Source: Tissierellales bacterium (GTDB lineage Bacteria; Bacillota; Clostridia; Tissierellales; Sedimentibacteraceae). From it: a DNA stretch of 64,000 bases. Positions within the stretch are counted from its first letter, which is position 1, and each line of letters starts with the position of its first letter. Location: the NCBI GenBank assembly GCA_018433765.1, contig JAHDQO010000004.1, positions 372,001 to 436,000 on the forward strand. The letters are read 5' to 3'. The position numbers and the translations under genes were made by a program. Of this stretch, positions 52,483 to 60,420 are shown one piece after another. A model generated the notes under the pieces. The model did no database searches. It was not told the origin of the DNA and saw nothing but the letters and a program-made list of their open reading frames with translations.

Positions 52483-52965
52483 ATGTCAATGAATAAAATA
52501 ATAAATATTTTAGAAAAAGAAATTGAAATATGTCAAGGATTAGTAGATTTATCAAAAAAAATACGTACTGCTGTACAAGATAATGATATTGAGAAAATCG
52601 ATAAACTAATTAAAATGGAAGATGCTTTGACGATGAAATTTTCTGCAATAGAAAAGAGCAGAGCATTGCTAGTTAAAGAATACATGTTAAATGAAGGCTA
52701 TAGTGGAGAAAACTATTGTATAACAGAGCTGAAAAAATATGTTGATAAAAAAAATGCTAAGAAATTGACAGAAATTAAAGAAAATCTTACAAATAAAATA
52801 AGTGAATTAGCACAAATCAATCAAACTAACAACATGCTCATTAAAAGCAGACTTGATTGGATAGATTTTTCATTAAAAACTCTAAACAATATAGAAGGAG
52901 AAACGTACGATATAAATAATGATACAGCAAATAAAAAAGACGGATTAATTAACGAGTTAATTTAA
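52483..52965 (+). CDS. flgN: Flagellar export chaperone FlgN
   Basis: 160 residues, almost all helical. Starts MNKIINILEKEIEICQGLVDLSKKIRTAV and includes LIKSRLDWIDFSLKTLNNI, the FlgN fold. It keeps the hook-filament junction proteins FlgK and FlgL soluble. 14 bases before flgK. Confidence 0.87.
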   Translation: MSMNKIINILEKEIEICQGLVDLSKKIRTAVQDNDIEKIDKLIKMEDALTMKFSAIEKSRALLVKEYMLNEGYSGENYCITELKKYVDKKNAKKLTEIKENLTNKISELAQINQTNNMLIKSRLDWIDFSLKTLNNIEGETYDINNDTANKKDGLINELI

Positions 52966-52979
52966 GGAGAGATGCATAT

Positions 52980-54452
52980 ATGGGTAGTTTTTATACATTG
53001 GAAATAGCAAGAAGTGGACTTTTCGCTAGCCAAAAGGCAATGGAAGTAACAGGTCACAATATAGCAAATCAAAATACAGAAGGATATACGAGGCAAAGAT
53101 TGGAACTTTCAGCTAAGCCCAACATGACAAACAGTAATTATACACTTTCCGGATCAGCTAATGTTGGCGGGGGGGTTAATATTGATCAATTAAACCAAAT
53201 AAGAGATAAATATTTAGATCATCAATTTAGAAATGAAAATTCTTTAATGAATGAGCTTTCAGCCAAAGATGCTGCAATGGCATACATTGAAAACATCTTA
53301 CCGGAACCTTCAGAAAATGGAATAAGTGTTGCTCTAGGTGATTTATTCAGTAAAATTGAAGAACTTACAGATAAAGCACATGATGGAAATGCTAGAGAGA
53401 TACTTGTTCAAAGTGCAGTTAAATTAACAGATACATTAAAAACTGCAAGTAAGGAGTTGACAGATTATCAAGAAGAATTAAATAGAAATATTACTTTAAT
53501 GATAGAAGAAGTAAACGCTACGGCAGAACAGATAAGAGACATAAATAAAACTATATTTGATTATGAGCTAACAGGAGAAAAGGCAAATGATTTAAGAGAT
53601 CAGCGTAATCTTCTTGTTGATTCGTTATCAGGTATAGTAAATATTTCAGTAAATGAATCACAAGACGGTAGATTTAGCATAAGCATTGGAGGGGTATCGT
53701 TAGTTGATCACTTTAATACAAACGAAATTGTAGCTAAACCTTCATACAAAAGTCCATATACTGGTGCTCAAATGTATGATATTAAATGGATAAATTCAAC
53801 AAATAAGGTAGATATAAAAAGCGGACAATTAAAAGGCATGCTTGATATGCGTGATGGAAATACAGAAAATGATCAAGGTGTTCCATTTTATCTTGATAGG
53901 CTTGATACTTTAGCACAGACAATAGTAGAGAAGTTTAATGAGATAAATAAAGCAGGATGGACTATTCCGTACGGAAGTAAAAATTCTGCAACAGGAGTTG
54001 AATTTTTCGACTCTACAAAAATAACAGCAAGAGATATAACAGTATCAGATGCTCTTTTAGAAAGCGGCTATAATGTTGCAGCATCATTAGTAGAAATAGA
54101 TTTAGATATAAAGCATGGTAATAACCAAAATATTATTAAATTTGATGCTCTACGTGATGCAACAGGCATTACGATAACTAAAGGAACAAAAACAGAAGTA
54201 ATAGGAAACATAGAAGAATACTTCGAAAATACAATATCACAAATGGCTATTACTGGTGGTTATTATAAAAGTAGAAATAAAAGTCAAATGGAGCTTACAT
54301 ACCATATTGATGAGCAAAGACTATCAATTTCGGAAGTGTCAATAAATGAAGAATCTACTAATATGGTAAGATTTGAGCATTCCTACTCAGCAGCAGCAAA
54401 ACTCATAACAATGGTAGACGAAATGCTAGAAACATTAATAAATATGGTGTAG
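52980..54452 (+). CDS. flgK: Flagellar hook-associated protein 1, FlgK
   Basis: 490 residues. N-terminal FYTLEIARSGLFASQKAMEVTGHNIANQNTEGYTRQR and C-terminal SINEESTNMVRFEHSYSAAAKLITMVDEMLETLINM are diagnostic. It joins hook to filament. A 360-base repeat region follows before flgL. Confidence 0.94.
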   Translation: MGSFYTLEIARSGLFASQKAMEVTGHNIANQNTEGYTRQRLELSAKPNMTNSNYTLSGSANVGGGVNIDQLNQIRDKYLDHQFRNENSLMNELSAKDAAMAYIENILPEPSENGISVALGDLFSKIEELTDKAHDGNAREILVQSAVKLTDTLKTASKELTDYQEELNRNITLMIEEVNATAEQIRDINKTIFDYELTGEKANDLRDQRNLLVDSLSGIVNISVNESQDGRFSISIGGVSLVDHFNTNEIVAKPSYKSPYTGAQMYDIKWINSTNKVDIKSGQLKGMLDMRDGNTENDQGVPFYLDRLDTLAQTIVEKFNEINKAGWTIPYGSKNSATGVEFFDSTKITARDITVSDALLESGYNVAASLVEIDLDIKHGNNQNIIKFDALRDATGITITKGTKTEVIGNIEEYFENTISQMAITGGYYKSRNKSQMELTYHIDEQRLSISEVSINEESTNMVRFEHSYSAAAKLITMVDEMLETLINMV

Positions 54453-54454
54453 AA

Positions 54455-54785
54455 TTAAATAAGAGTTAAAAGTAAAAAGATAAAAGTTAAGGAAATTTTA
54501 CTGACGTAAAACATTTAGAACGAAAAACTAGAAACGAGAAACAATGAATAAATTTCTATTGAAATTTAAATAATTAATTATCAATTATACACTATCAACT
54601 ATTAATTATTTATAGTCATCCTGAGCGAAACGAAGTGTAGTCGAAGGATCTTGAATAAGATAAAAGATAAAAGTTAAGAGTGAAAAGTTATGGAAGTTTT
54701 ACTAATGTAAAACATTTAGAACAGAGAGATGGGTAACGAGGAACATGGGGGCATTATTCAGTGTTTTTCCGTGGGTTAATAAAAG
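54455..54785 (+). repeat. Dispersed modular intergenic repeat, copy 13 (composite)
   Basis: Between flgK and flgL. ATTTTACTGACGTAAAAC (54496-54513 region) and GTTTTACTAATGTAAAAC (54697-54714 region), ACAATGAATAAATTTC with an AAATTT palindrome, the GTCATCCTGAGCG...TCGAAGGATCTT module (54615-54652), and a TTTTTCCGTGGGTTAAT end. Confidence 0.8.
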
Positions 54786-54814
54786 GCTTAATATGATTAA
54801 AAGGAGAGATTGAA

Positions 54815-55747
54815 ATGAGAATTACAAATAAAATGTTATCACGACAGGTTGTGAATAATCTTAACAATATTTATGATCAAATGAGCAGAAAGCATATTAA
54901 AGCTGCAACAGGTAAATCTTTTCAAAAGGCATCTGAAAATCCTTATGATGCAATAAGGAGTATGAATCTAAGAAATAAATTAGGGAGAATAGAGCAGTAT
55001 GAACGCAATATAGCTAATGCTAAAGGTACAGTGCTAGAATGTGAAACAGCTCTATCATCTGTTACTGATGACATAGATCAAGTTATAGAGGAACTAAGAA
55101 AAGCTTCAAATGGGACTTATAATGCTAATGATAAAGCTAATATGTCAGAAGTAGTTAAAAACATGAAAGAAAGTATAATGGATCTTTTAAACAAAGAATT
55201 TGCAGGAAAGTATGTTTTTGGAGGATATAATACTGCTGCTAATCCAATGAAACTTAAAAATGGTAAGCTTTATTACAACAATGTAGATGTATCAACTATG
55301 ACAGATGAACAATTTAATGATTTTAAAAATGAAACTGTGGTGGTTAAGACAGGAAGCGGAACTAATCTAGACATATCAATGCCTGGTGTTTCTATAACAG
55401 GCTATGGTGAAGAAAACTTAATAGGTCTTTTAGATAAAGTAAGTGAAAGTTTACTAAATGATGGGACAAATGAAGAATTGATGGTTCTAAAAGAAAAGTT
55501 AGAAGAGAGAAATGATAAGATTCAAAATTCAATATCCAAATTAGGAGGAAGAACTGTAAGAATTGAGACCATAGTTAAGCAAATTGAAGACAGCAAGTAT
55601 AATTTAGGTGAATTACAAAAAAGTGTAGAAGGGGTCGACGAAGAAGCAGCAATTATGGATTACAAAATGTCTGAATTAGTTTATAACGCAGCTTTATCTA
55701 TGGGAGCAAGAATTATACAGCCGACACTTGTGGATTTTTTAAGGTAG
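54815..55747 (+). CDS. flgL: Flagellar hook-associated protein 3, FlgL
   Basis: 310 residues. MRITNKMLSRQVVNNLNNIYDQMSRKHIKAATGKSFQKASENPYDA and C-terminal VDEEAAIMDYKMSELVYNAALSMGARIIQPTLVDFL are flagellin-like D0/D1 ends of FlgL. It joins FlgK to the filament. AAAAGGAGAG ribosome site. Confidence 0.93.
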   Translation: MRITNKMLSRQVVNNLNNIYDQMSRKHIKAATGKSFQKASENPYDAIRSMNLRNKLGRIEQYERNIANAKGTVLECETALSSVTDDIDQVIEELRKASNGTYNANDKANMSEVVKNMKESIMDLLNKEFAGKYVFGGYNTAANPMKLKNGKLYYNNVDVSTMTDEQFNDFKNETVVVKTGSGTNLDISMPGVSITGYGEENLIGLLDKVSESLLNDGTNEELMVLKEKLEERNDKIQNSISKLGGRTVRIETIVKQIEDSKYNLGELQKSVEGVDEEAAIMDYKMSELVYNAALSMGARIIQPTLVDFLR

Positions 55748-55758
55748 GTGAAGAAGCC

Positions 55759-56190
55759 ATGCATGATGAAAATGAAATACAAGAAGATGATAATGTATTA
55801 GCAGAAGATGTATTTATATTTGAAAATGGATTATATGGTTTTGAATACCTTAGAAGGTTTATATTTATAAATAAAAGTGAAAATTCTGATAATCCTTTTA
55901 AATTAATGATTTCTTTAGAAGATCCTCAAATCAGCTTTATAGTCGTACCGCCCTTTGAAATTTATAAAGAATATGATATAGAAATAGATGATATAGAGTT
56001 AAATAAAATCGGAGCTAATAACCCTTGTAATATTATTATTTTAAGTATAGTTACTTTGTCAAAGAGCAGTATTTCTCTTAATTTAAAGAGCCCAATAATT
56101 TTATCATTAGCAACTAACAAAGGAAAGCAAATCATACTTGATGATGACAGGTATGATACAAAATATATAGTTGATGTAATTAAAAAGTGA
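55759..56190 (+). CDS. fliW: Flagellar assembly factor FliW
   Basis: 143 residues. FENGLYGFEYLRRFIFINKSE and PFKLMISLEDPQISFIVVPPF are the FliW signatures. FliW binds CsrA and relieves its block on flagellin mRNA; secreted flagellin frees FliW in turn. It lies 13 bases before csrA, the standard Firmicute pairing. Confidence 0.92.
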   Translation: MHDENEIQEDDNVLAEDVFIFENGLYGFEYLRRFIFINKSENSDNPFKLMISLEDPQISFIVVPPFEIYKEYDIEIDDIELNKIGANNPCNIIILSIVTLSKSSISLNLKSPIILSLATNKGKQIILDDDRYDTKYIVDVIKK

Positions 56191-56203
56191 TGAGGATAAA
56201 ATA

Positions 56204-56443
56204 ATGCTTGTTATTACTAGAAAAAATGACGAATCATTGGTGATAGGAGACAATATTGAAATAACTGTATTAGAAATATCTAACTGCAAGGTAAAGATAG
56301 GAATAAAAGCTCCAAATGATATAAAAATTATACGGAAAGAAATTATAGACAGCATATGTAGAACAAATATAGATTCAAGGGTAGATGCAGAAGAAATAAA
56401 TTTAGATGAACTTGTTAATAAAATTTCTAAGCAAAAATTATAA
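56204..56443 (+). CDS. csrA: Translational repressor CsrA
   Basis: 79 residues. MLVITRKNDESLVIGDNIEITVLEI and VKIGIKAPNDIKIIRKEI are the RNA-binding strand regions, with the conserved Arg near residue 46. CsrA binds GGA motifs in hairpin loops near ribosome sites. Two such motifs are found in the flagellin leader of this window. Confidence 0.95.
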   Translation: MLVITRKNDESLVIGDNIEITVLEISNCKVKIGIKAPNDIKIIRKEIIDSICRTNIDSRVDAEEINLDELVNKISKQKL

Positions 56444-56467
56444 AGATTTTAAAAATATATCCGATAA
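56441..56467 (+). promoter_or_regulatory. Sigma-28 promoter before flaG
   Basis: TAAA (56441-56444, overlapping the csrA stop codon), 16 bases, CCGATAA (56461-56467). It would serve flaG, fliD, fliS and the FliT-like gene. Confidence 0.75.
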
Positions 56468-56488
56468 TAAAAATAGAAGTCAAAAAAC

Positions 56489-56520
56489 AGTTGCATTAAA
56501 AGATGCAACTTTATTTTTAA
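56489..56520 (+). terminator. Terminator or attenuator between csrA and flaG
   Basis: AGTTGCAT (56489-56496) and ATGCAACT (56503-56510) with TTATTTTT after. It lies about 15 bases past the expected start of the sigma-28 transcript. Confidence 0.7.
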
Positions 56521-56527
56521 AAATAGT

Positions 56528-56580
56528 GCAAAACACAATTCTGTGGTTTTCCATGTGTTTACGTGATTAATTAAAAGAGA
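56528..56580 (+). repeat. TTCCGTG-type repeat module before flaG; related copies at 57000-57028 and 59010-59045
   Basis: Variants of the short module (T)TCCGTGGTTAATTAA directly before ribosome sites. The same module ends several longer repeat copies in the window. Confidence 0.55.
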
Positions 56581-56594
56581 AAGGAGTTTTACAA

Positions 56595-56948
56595 ATGATA
56601 GACAGCACACCAGCTATTAACAGTATAACAATGCAGTCAAATACTGAAAGAACTGCAAATCATAATAACAATGATAAACTTTTTAAAATCAACCCTCATG
56701 AAATCCAATTAAATATGAATATTCATGAAGATGATTTAAAACGTGCTGTAGAAAGTGTAAACAAAGATTTTAAAGCTGATGACAAGAGATTGGAATATAC
56801 ATATCATAAAGAAACAAAAACTTATGTTATTAAAGTTATAGATGGCAAAACTGATGAAGTAATCAAACAAATCCCTTCTCAAAAACTGCTTGATTACGCA
56901 TCAGGTCTAATGGAACACATAGGCATCATAGTTGATAGTAAAGTATAA
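56595..56948 (+). CDS. flaG: FlaG-family flagellar protein
   Basis: 117 residues. The C-terminal ~70 residues (LEYTYHKETKTYVIKVIDGKTDEVIKQIPSQKLLDYASGLMEHIG) are the FlaG domain; the N-terminal part is Asn/Thr-rich. FlaG affects filament length in several bacteria by an unknown route. Next to fliD as usual. Confidence 0.88.
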   Translation: MIDSTPAINSITMQSNTERTANHNNNDKLFKINPHEIQLNMNIHEDDLKRAVESVNKDFKADDKRLEYTYHKETKTYVIKVIDGKTDEVIKQIPSQKLLDYASGLMEHIGIIVDSKV

Positions 56949-57046
56949 ATATAAATGCAAATTCCAAAATAAAATAAATAAATACAAAACTTGCGGAATA
57001 TTATTTAGTGTTCTTCCGTGGTTAATTAAAAAAAGGAATGATATAT

Positions 57047-58969
57047 ATGGTTAGTTCAATAAATGGAGCATCTTATAGAAATTTAAGAATAGGCGGACTT
57101 GCTTCAGGTATGGATACAGATGAAATAATAGCAAAATTGATTTCTAGAGAAAAGAATAAAGTAGATTCCCTAAAAGCAGATAAGCAGTTAGCTGTTTGGC
57201 AGCAGGAAGCTTATCATGAAATAAGAGATATGCTTTACAAATTCAAAAATGATTGTTTTAATGTGTTTGATTCAGAGAACAATATTTTATTAACTGGCGG
57301 TAGTAAAAATGTAGCATTAAGCAATACTGCTAATGATTTTGAGAAATATATAGATATTCTAGCTAATGGTGATGCTGTAAATGGTAAGTATATTATCAAT
57401 GAAATAAAACAAATTGCAAAAGCATCTTCAACTCAAAGTACTGCTAAGTGCAGTGGTGCTATTAAAGGAACAGTTGATTTAAATTCACTGACATATCCTT
57501 TAGATTATAGTGGCTATAATAATAAAGTTTTTGCTATATCACTAGACGGAGTAATGCGTATGGTTAATGTTAATAAATCATATGCAAATTCAACAGAATT
57601 AATTAATGATCTTAACAGCCAATTTAATGATTTCTATGGAGATGACAGAGTAAAAGCATCTATATCTTCTGAAAATACTTTAGAATTAACTGCACCTAAT
57701 AGTATTATTCAAACAATAAATGTTGTAGACTCGCCAGCTAATTTTTTAGAAGATGTAGGAATCAAAAGCGGAGACAGAAACCTTTTAAATATTGATAGAA
57801 GTGCTGAACAACTTTTTAACGAAAATGATCAAATTTCATTTAGAATAAACGGAGAATTATTTACATTTGATAAATCAACTTCAGTAAGAGATATAATGGA
57901 TGAAATAAATGTATCAGATGCAAAAGTAACTATTACTTACAGTACATTAACAGATAAATTTACACTTGAATCTAAAGATACTGGTGTAAGTTCTAATATA
58001 GAAATATCAAATATATCTGGTAATTTTTTTGGACATTCAAGTTACATAAACATTACAGATACAGAAATAAAAAATGGTCAAGATGCAATATTGTATATTA
58101 ACGATGAAAGTAAGACTAGTGAAATTACAAGAAGCTCTAATGTATTTACTATTGACGGTGTAACATATTCATTAAAAGAAAAGACAACTCAAGCTATTGA
58201 ATATAACGTAGAAAACAATACAGAGGGTGTATATGACAAAATTTTTAATTTTGTAAAAAGCTTTAATGAAATGATTAGTACAATACATGAAAAAATTAAT
58301 GAAAAACAGTATCTAGAATATAAACCCTTAACGGATGAAGAAAAAGCTGGAATGAGTGAAAAACAAATAGAACTTTGGGAAGAAAAAGCGAAAAGTGGAA
58401 TATTAAGAAGAGATAGTATTCTTATGAATATAGAGAAAAATTTGAGATATGCTTTTTGGGATAAAGTTGATGGTGTAAGTATATCATTTAAAGATATTGG
58501 TATTACTTTACCAAAAGAAGATCATAGTAAATTTGAACTTATTATAGATGAAACAAAGTTAAAAGAAGAAATAAGTAAAGATCCAAATAGAGTAATGAAA
58601 TTATTTAAGAAAGAAGAAGATATTAAATATAGAGCAACACTTTCGTCAAAAGATAGAGCACGAAGATATGGAGAAATAGGTTTTGCACAAAGAGTTCATG
58701 ATGTTATTATGGATAATGTTAGAATTAGTAGAGATGAAGCAGGTAATAAAGGAGTGCTTTTGGAAAAAGCTGGTCTTAATGGAGATTCTTCTCAAAATGA
58801 AAATATTTTAAATGACAAGATTGAGAAAATAGAAAAACGTGTTAAACAAGCAATAGAAAGAATGCAAAACAAAGAAGATAGATATTGGCAGAAGTTTTCA
58901 GCAATGGAAGCGGCCATTCAAAGAATGAATTCTCAAAGCGAATGGTTATATTCACAGTTTTCACAGTAG
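57047..58969 (+). CDS. fliD: Flagellar filament cap protein FliD
   Basis: About 640 residues; ATG 57047 with AAAGGA nine bases upstream. N-terminal LRIGGLASGMDTDEIIAKLISREKNKVDSLKADKQLAVWQQEAYHEI and C-terminal EKRVKQAIERMQNKEDRYWQKFSAMEAAIQRMNSQSEWLYSQF are the two FliD ends. It caps the filament and folds flagellin in place. The middle is variable, with normal length for clostridia. Confidence 0.93.
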   Translation: MVSSINGASYRNLRIGGLASGMDTDEIIAKLISREKNKVDSLKADKQLAVWQQEAYHEIRDMLYKFKNDCFNVFDSENNILLTGGSKNVALSNTANDFEKYIDILANGDAVNGKYIINEIKQIAKASSTQSTAKCSGAIKGTVDLNSLTYPLDYSGYNNKVFAISLDGVMRMVNVNKSYANSTELINDLNSQFNDFYGDDRVKASISSENTLELTAPNSIIQTINVVDSPANFLEDVGIKSGDRNLLNIDRSAEQLFNENDQISFRINGELFTFDKSTSVRDIMDEINVSDAKVTITYSTLTDKFTLESKDTGVSSNIEISNISGNFFGHSSYINITDTEIKNGQDAILYINDESKTSEITRSSNVFTIDGVTYSLKEKTTQAIEYNVENNTEGVYDKIFNFVKSFNEMISTIHEKINEKQYLEYKPLTDEEKAGMSEKQIELWEEKAKSGILRRDSILMNIEKNLRYAFWDKVDGVSISFKDIGITLPKEDHSKFELIIDETKLKEEISKDPNRVMKLFKKEEDIKYRATLSSKDRARRYGEIGFAQRVHDVIMDNVRISRDEAGNKGVLLEKAGLNGDSSQNENILNDKIEKIEKRVKQAIERMQNKEDRYWQKFSAMEAAIQRMNSQSEWLYSQFSQ

Positions 58970-59069
58970 AAATATTAAAAGTATAAAGTTGAAAGTTTTT
59001 ATTTTAGAAAGTAGGGAGTACTATCGTGTCATTGCTGTGGTTAATAAAAATCTTGAAGGGAGTACTTAT

Positions 59070-59471
59070 ATGAACAACAATATGAAATCAGCAACTAATG
59101 AATATCGAAGGCAAAAAATACTGACAGCTTCACCTAGTGAACTTACGTTAATGTTGTATAACGAGTGCATAAAACATATAAAAATAGCAGTAGAGTGTAT
59201 CAATCAAAAACAGTTTGAAAAAGCTAATAAATCAGTATTAAAAGCTCAAGATATTATTGCAGAGTTGTCTGCTACACTAAATATGTCTTTTTCAGTTTCT
59301 AATCAGATGTCAAAATTGTATGAATTCATACAATCTAAATTAGTTGAAGGAAATATAAATAAAAATAATAACGCTTTAAATGAAGCATTGGAATTAGTAG
59401 TTGAATTTAGAGATACTTGGTATCAAATGATGAAAATCAATGAAAATGAGGTAAGAAAAAGTGTTGTGTGA
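59070..59471 (+). CDS. fliS: Flagellin export chaperone FliS
   Basis: About 133 residues; ATG 59070 has GAAGGGAG upstream, while the frame runs further 5' without support. NEYRRQKILTASPSELTLMLYNECIKHIKIAVECI is the FliS signature. It holds flagellin unfolded in the cytoplasm. The stop codon overlaps the next gene. Confidence 0.92.
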   Translation: MNNNMKSATNEYRRQKILTASPSELTLMLYNECIKHIKIAVECINQKQFEKANKSVLKAQDIIAELSATLNMSFSVSNQMSKLYEFIQSKLVEGNINKNNNALNEALELVVEFRDTWYQMMKINENEVRKSVV

Positions 59472-59793
59472 CCTTGTCAATCAATATGAAGAATGTACAA
59501 ACCGTCAAAAAAAAGCTATAGAAGATCAAGACTTGGACTTATTAAATAGTTTAATAGATGATAAAGATAATATTATTAGTAAAATAAATAAACATTTTGA
59601 TAATTTAGATAATAAAAAAAATATAAGCTCAGATACAATAAAAACTGTATCAAAAATCATGAAGCTAGAAGATGAAAACATAAAAAATTTAAAGAAAAGT
59701 CAAAATCAGTTAAGAAATCAAATAGAAAATATGAAACAAAACAAACAAGGATTAAACAGTTACAGAAGTAACATGACCCCTCAAAACCCATAA
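59461..59793 (+). CDS. FliT-like flagellar protein
   Basis: 110 residues, helical and charged, starting with GTG inside the end of fliS. CDLVNQYEECTNRQKKAIEDQDLDLLNSLIDDKDNIISKI resembles FliT/YvyC-type chaperones of FliD. Sequence similarity in this family is low, so position after fliS carries much of the weight. Followed by a terminator. Confidence 0.72.
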   Translation: MLCDLVNQYEECTNRQKKAIEDQDLDLLNSLIDDKDNIISKINKHFDNLDNKKNISSDTIKTVSKIMKLEDENIKNLKKSQNQLRNQIENMKQNKQGLNSYRSNMTPQNP

Positions 59794-59829
59794 AAAATTG
59801 CTTCGCCCTCCAAAGGAGCAATTTTTTTT
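59794..59829 (+). terminator. Terminator after the fliD-fliS-fliT unit
   Basis: AAAATTGCT (59794-59802) with AGCAATTTT (59817-59825), inner CCT/AGG pairing, and a run of eight T. Confidence 0.85.
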
Positions 59830-59834
59830 ATGCA

Positions 59835-60260
59835 GTGAAACTGATAAAAAAAATAACGAGCAACTAGTAATGAGGAACGAGTAACAAGGTGGCTTTACTG
59901 ACGTAAAGCATTATAAACGAGAGATGAGAAACGAGGAACGAGAAACATGGAAGTTTTACTGACGTAAAACATTTAGAACGAGAGAATAGTAACTAGTAAC
60001 GAGTAACATTGTAGCTTTACTAACGTAAAGCATCATTTAATTATCAACTATCAACTGTTTATTGTCATCCTGAGGGAGCGAAGCGAGTCGAAGGATCTTT
60101 TGTGGAAGTAGGCAGTGAACTGCTTAAACGAGAAACAAATAGAACGAGAGATGAGAAACTAGAAACGAGTAACATGGAAGTTTTACTGACGTGAAACATA
60201 TTGAATTGAGAATGGAGAAATGAGAAATGAGAATTAATGGAAGTTTTACTTATGTAAAAC
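59835..60260 (+). repeat. Dispersed modular intergenic repeat, copy 14 (five hairpin units)
   Basis: Upstream of flagellin. Hairpins: GCTTTACTGACGTAAAGC near 59893, GTTTTACTGACGTAAAAC near 59954, GCTTTACTAACGTAAAGC near 60011, GTTTTACTGACGTGAAAC near 60180 and GTTTTACTTATGTAAAAC near 60243. ACGAGTAAC-type arms and the GTCATCCTGAG...TCGAAGGATCTT module (60064-60099) are interspersed. Longest and most complex copy; no gene seen. Confidence 0.85.
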
Positions 60261-60303
60261 GATTTAATATATATAAAAGTTTTTAATTTTTTTTACTTTT
60301 TGC

Positions 60304-60330
60304 TAAAGTAAACTCAAAATTCACCGATAT
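60304..60330 (+). promoter_or_regulatory. Sigma-28 promoter of flagellin
   Basis: TAAA (60304-60307), 16 bases, CCGATAT (60324-60330): exact match to the Firmicute sigma-D consensus. Confidence 0.88.
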
Positions 60331-60378
60331 AAATATTAAATAAGCTGATAACTTCACATGTGAACAGCTATATAAATA

Positions 60379-60414
60379 CGGGCAAGGATGCTCGCAGCAA
60401 AAAAACAGGGAGGT
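60379..60414 (+). promoter_or_regulatory. Two putative CsrA-binding sites in the flagellin leader
   Basis: Site 1: hairpin with stem CGGGC/GCTCG and loop AAGGAT (60379-60394), presenting GGA in a hexaloop. Site 2: ACAGGGAGGT (60405-60414) covers the ribosome site. Two sites, one at the ribosome site, is the arrangement known for Bacillus hag. fliW-csrA are encoded nearby. Confidence 0.72.
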
Positions 60415-60420
60415 AAATTT

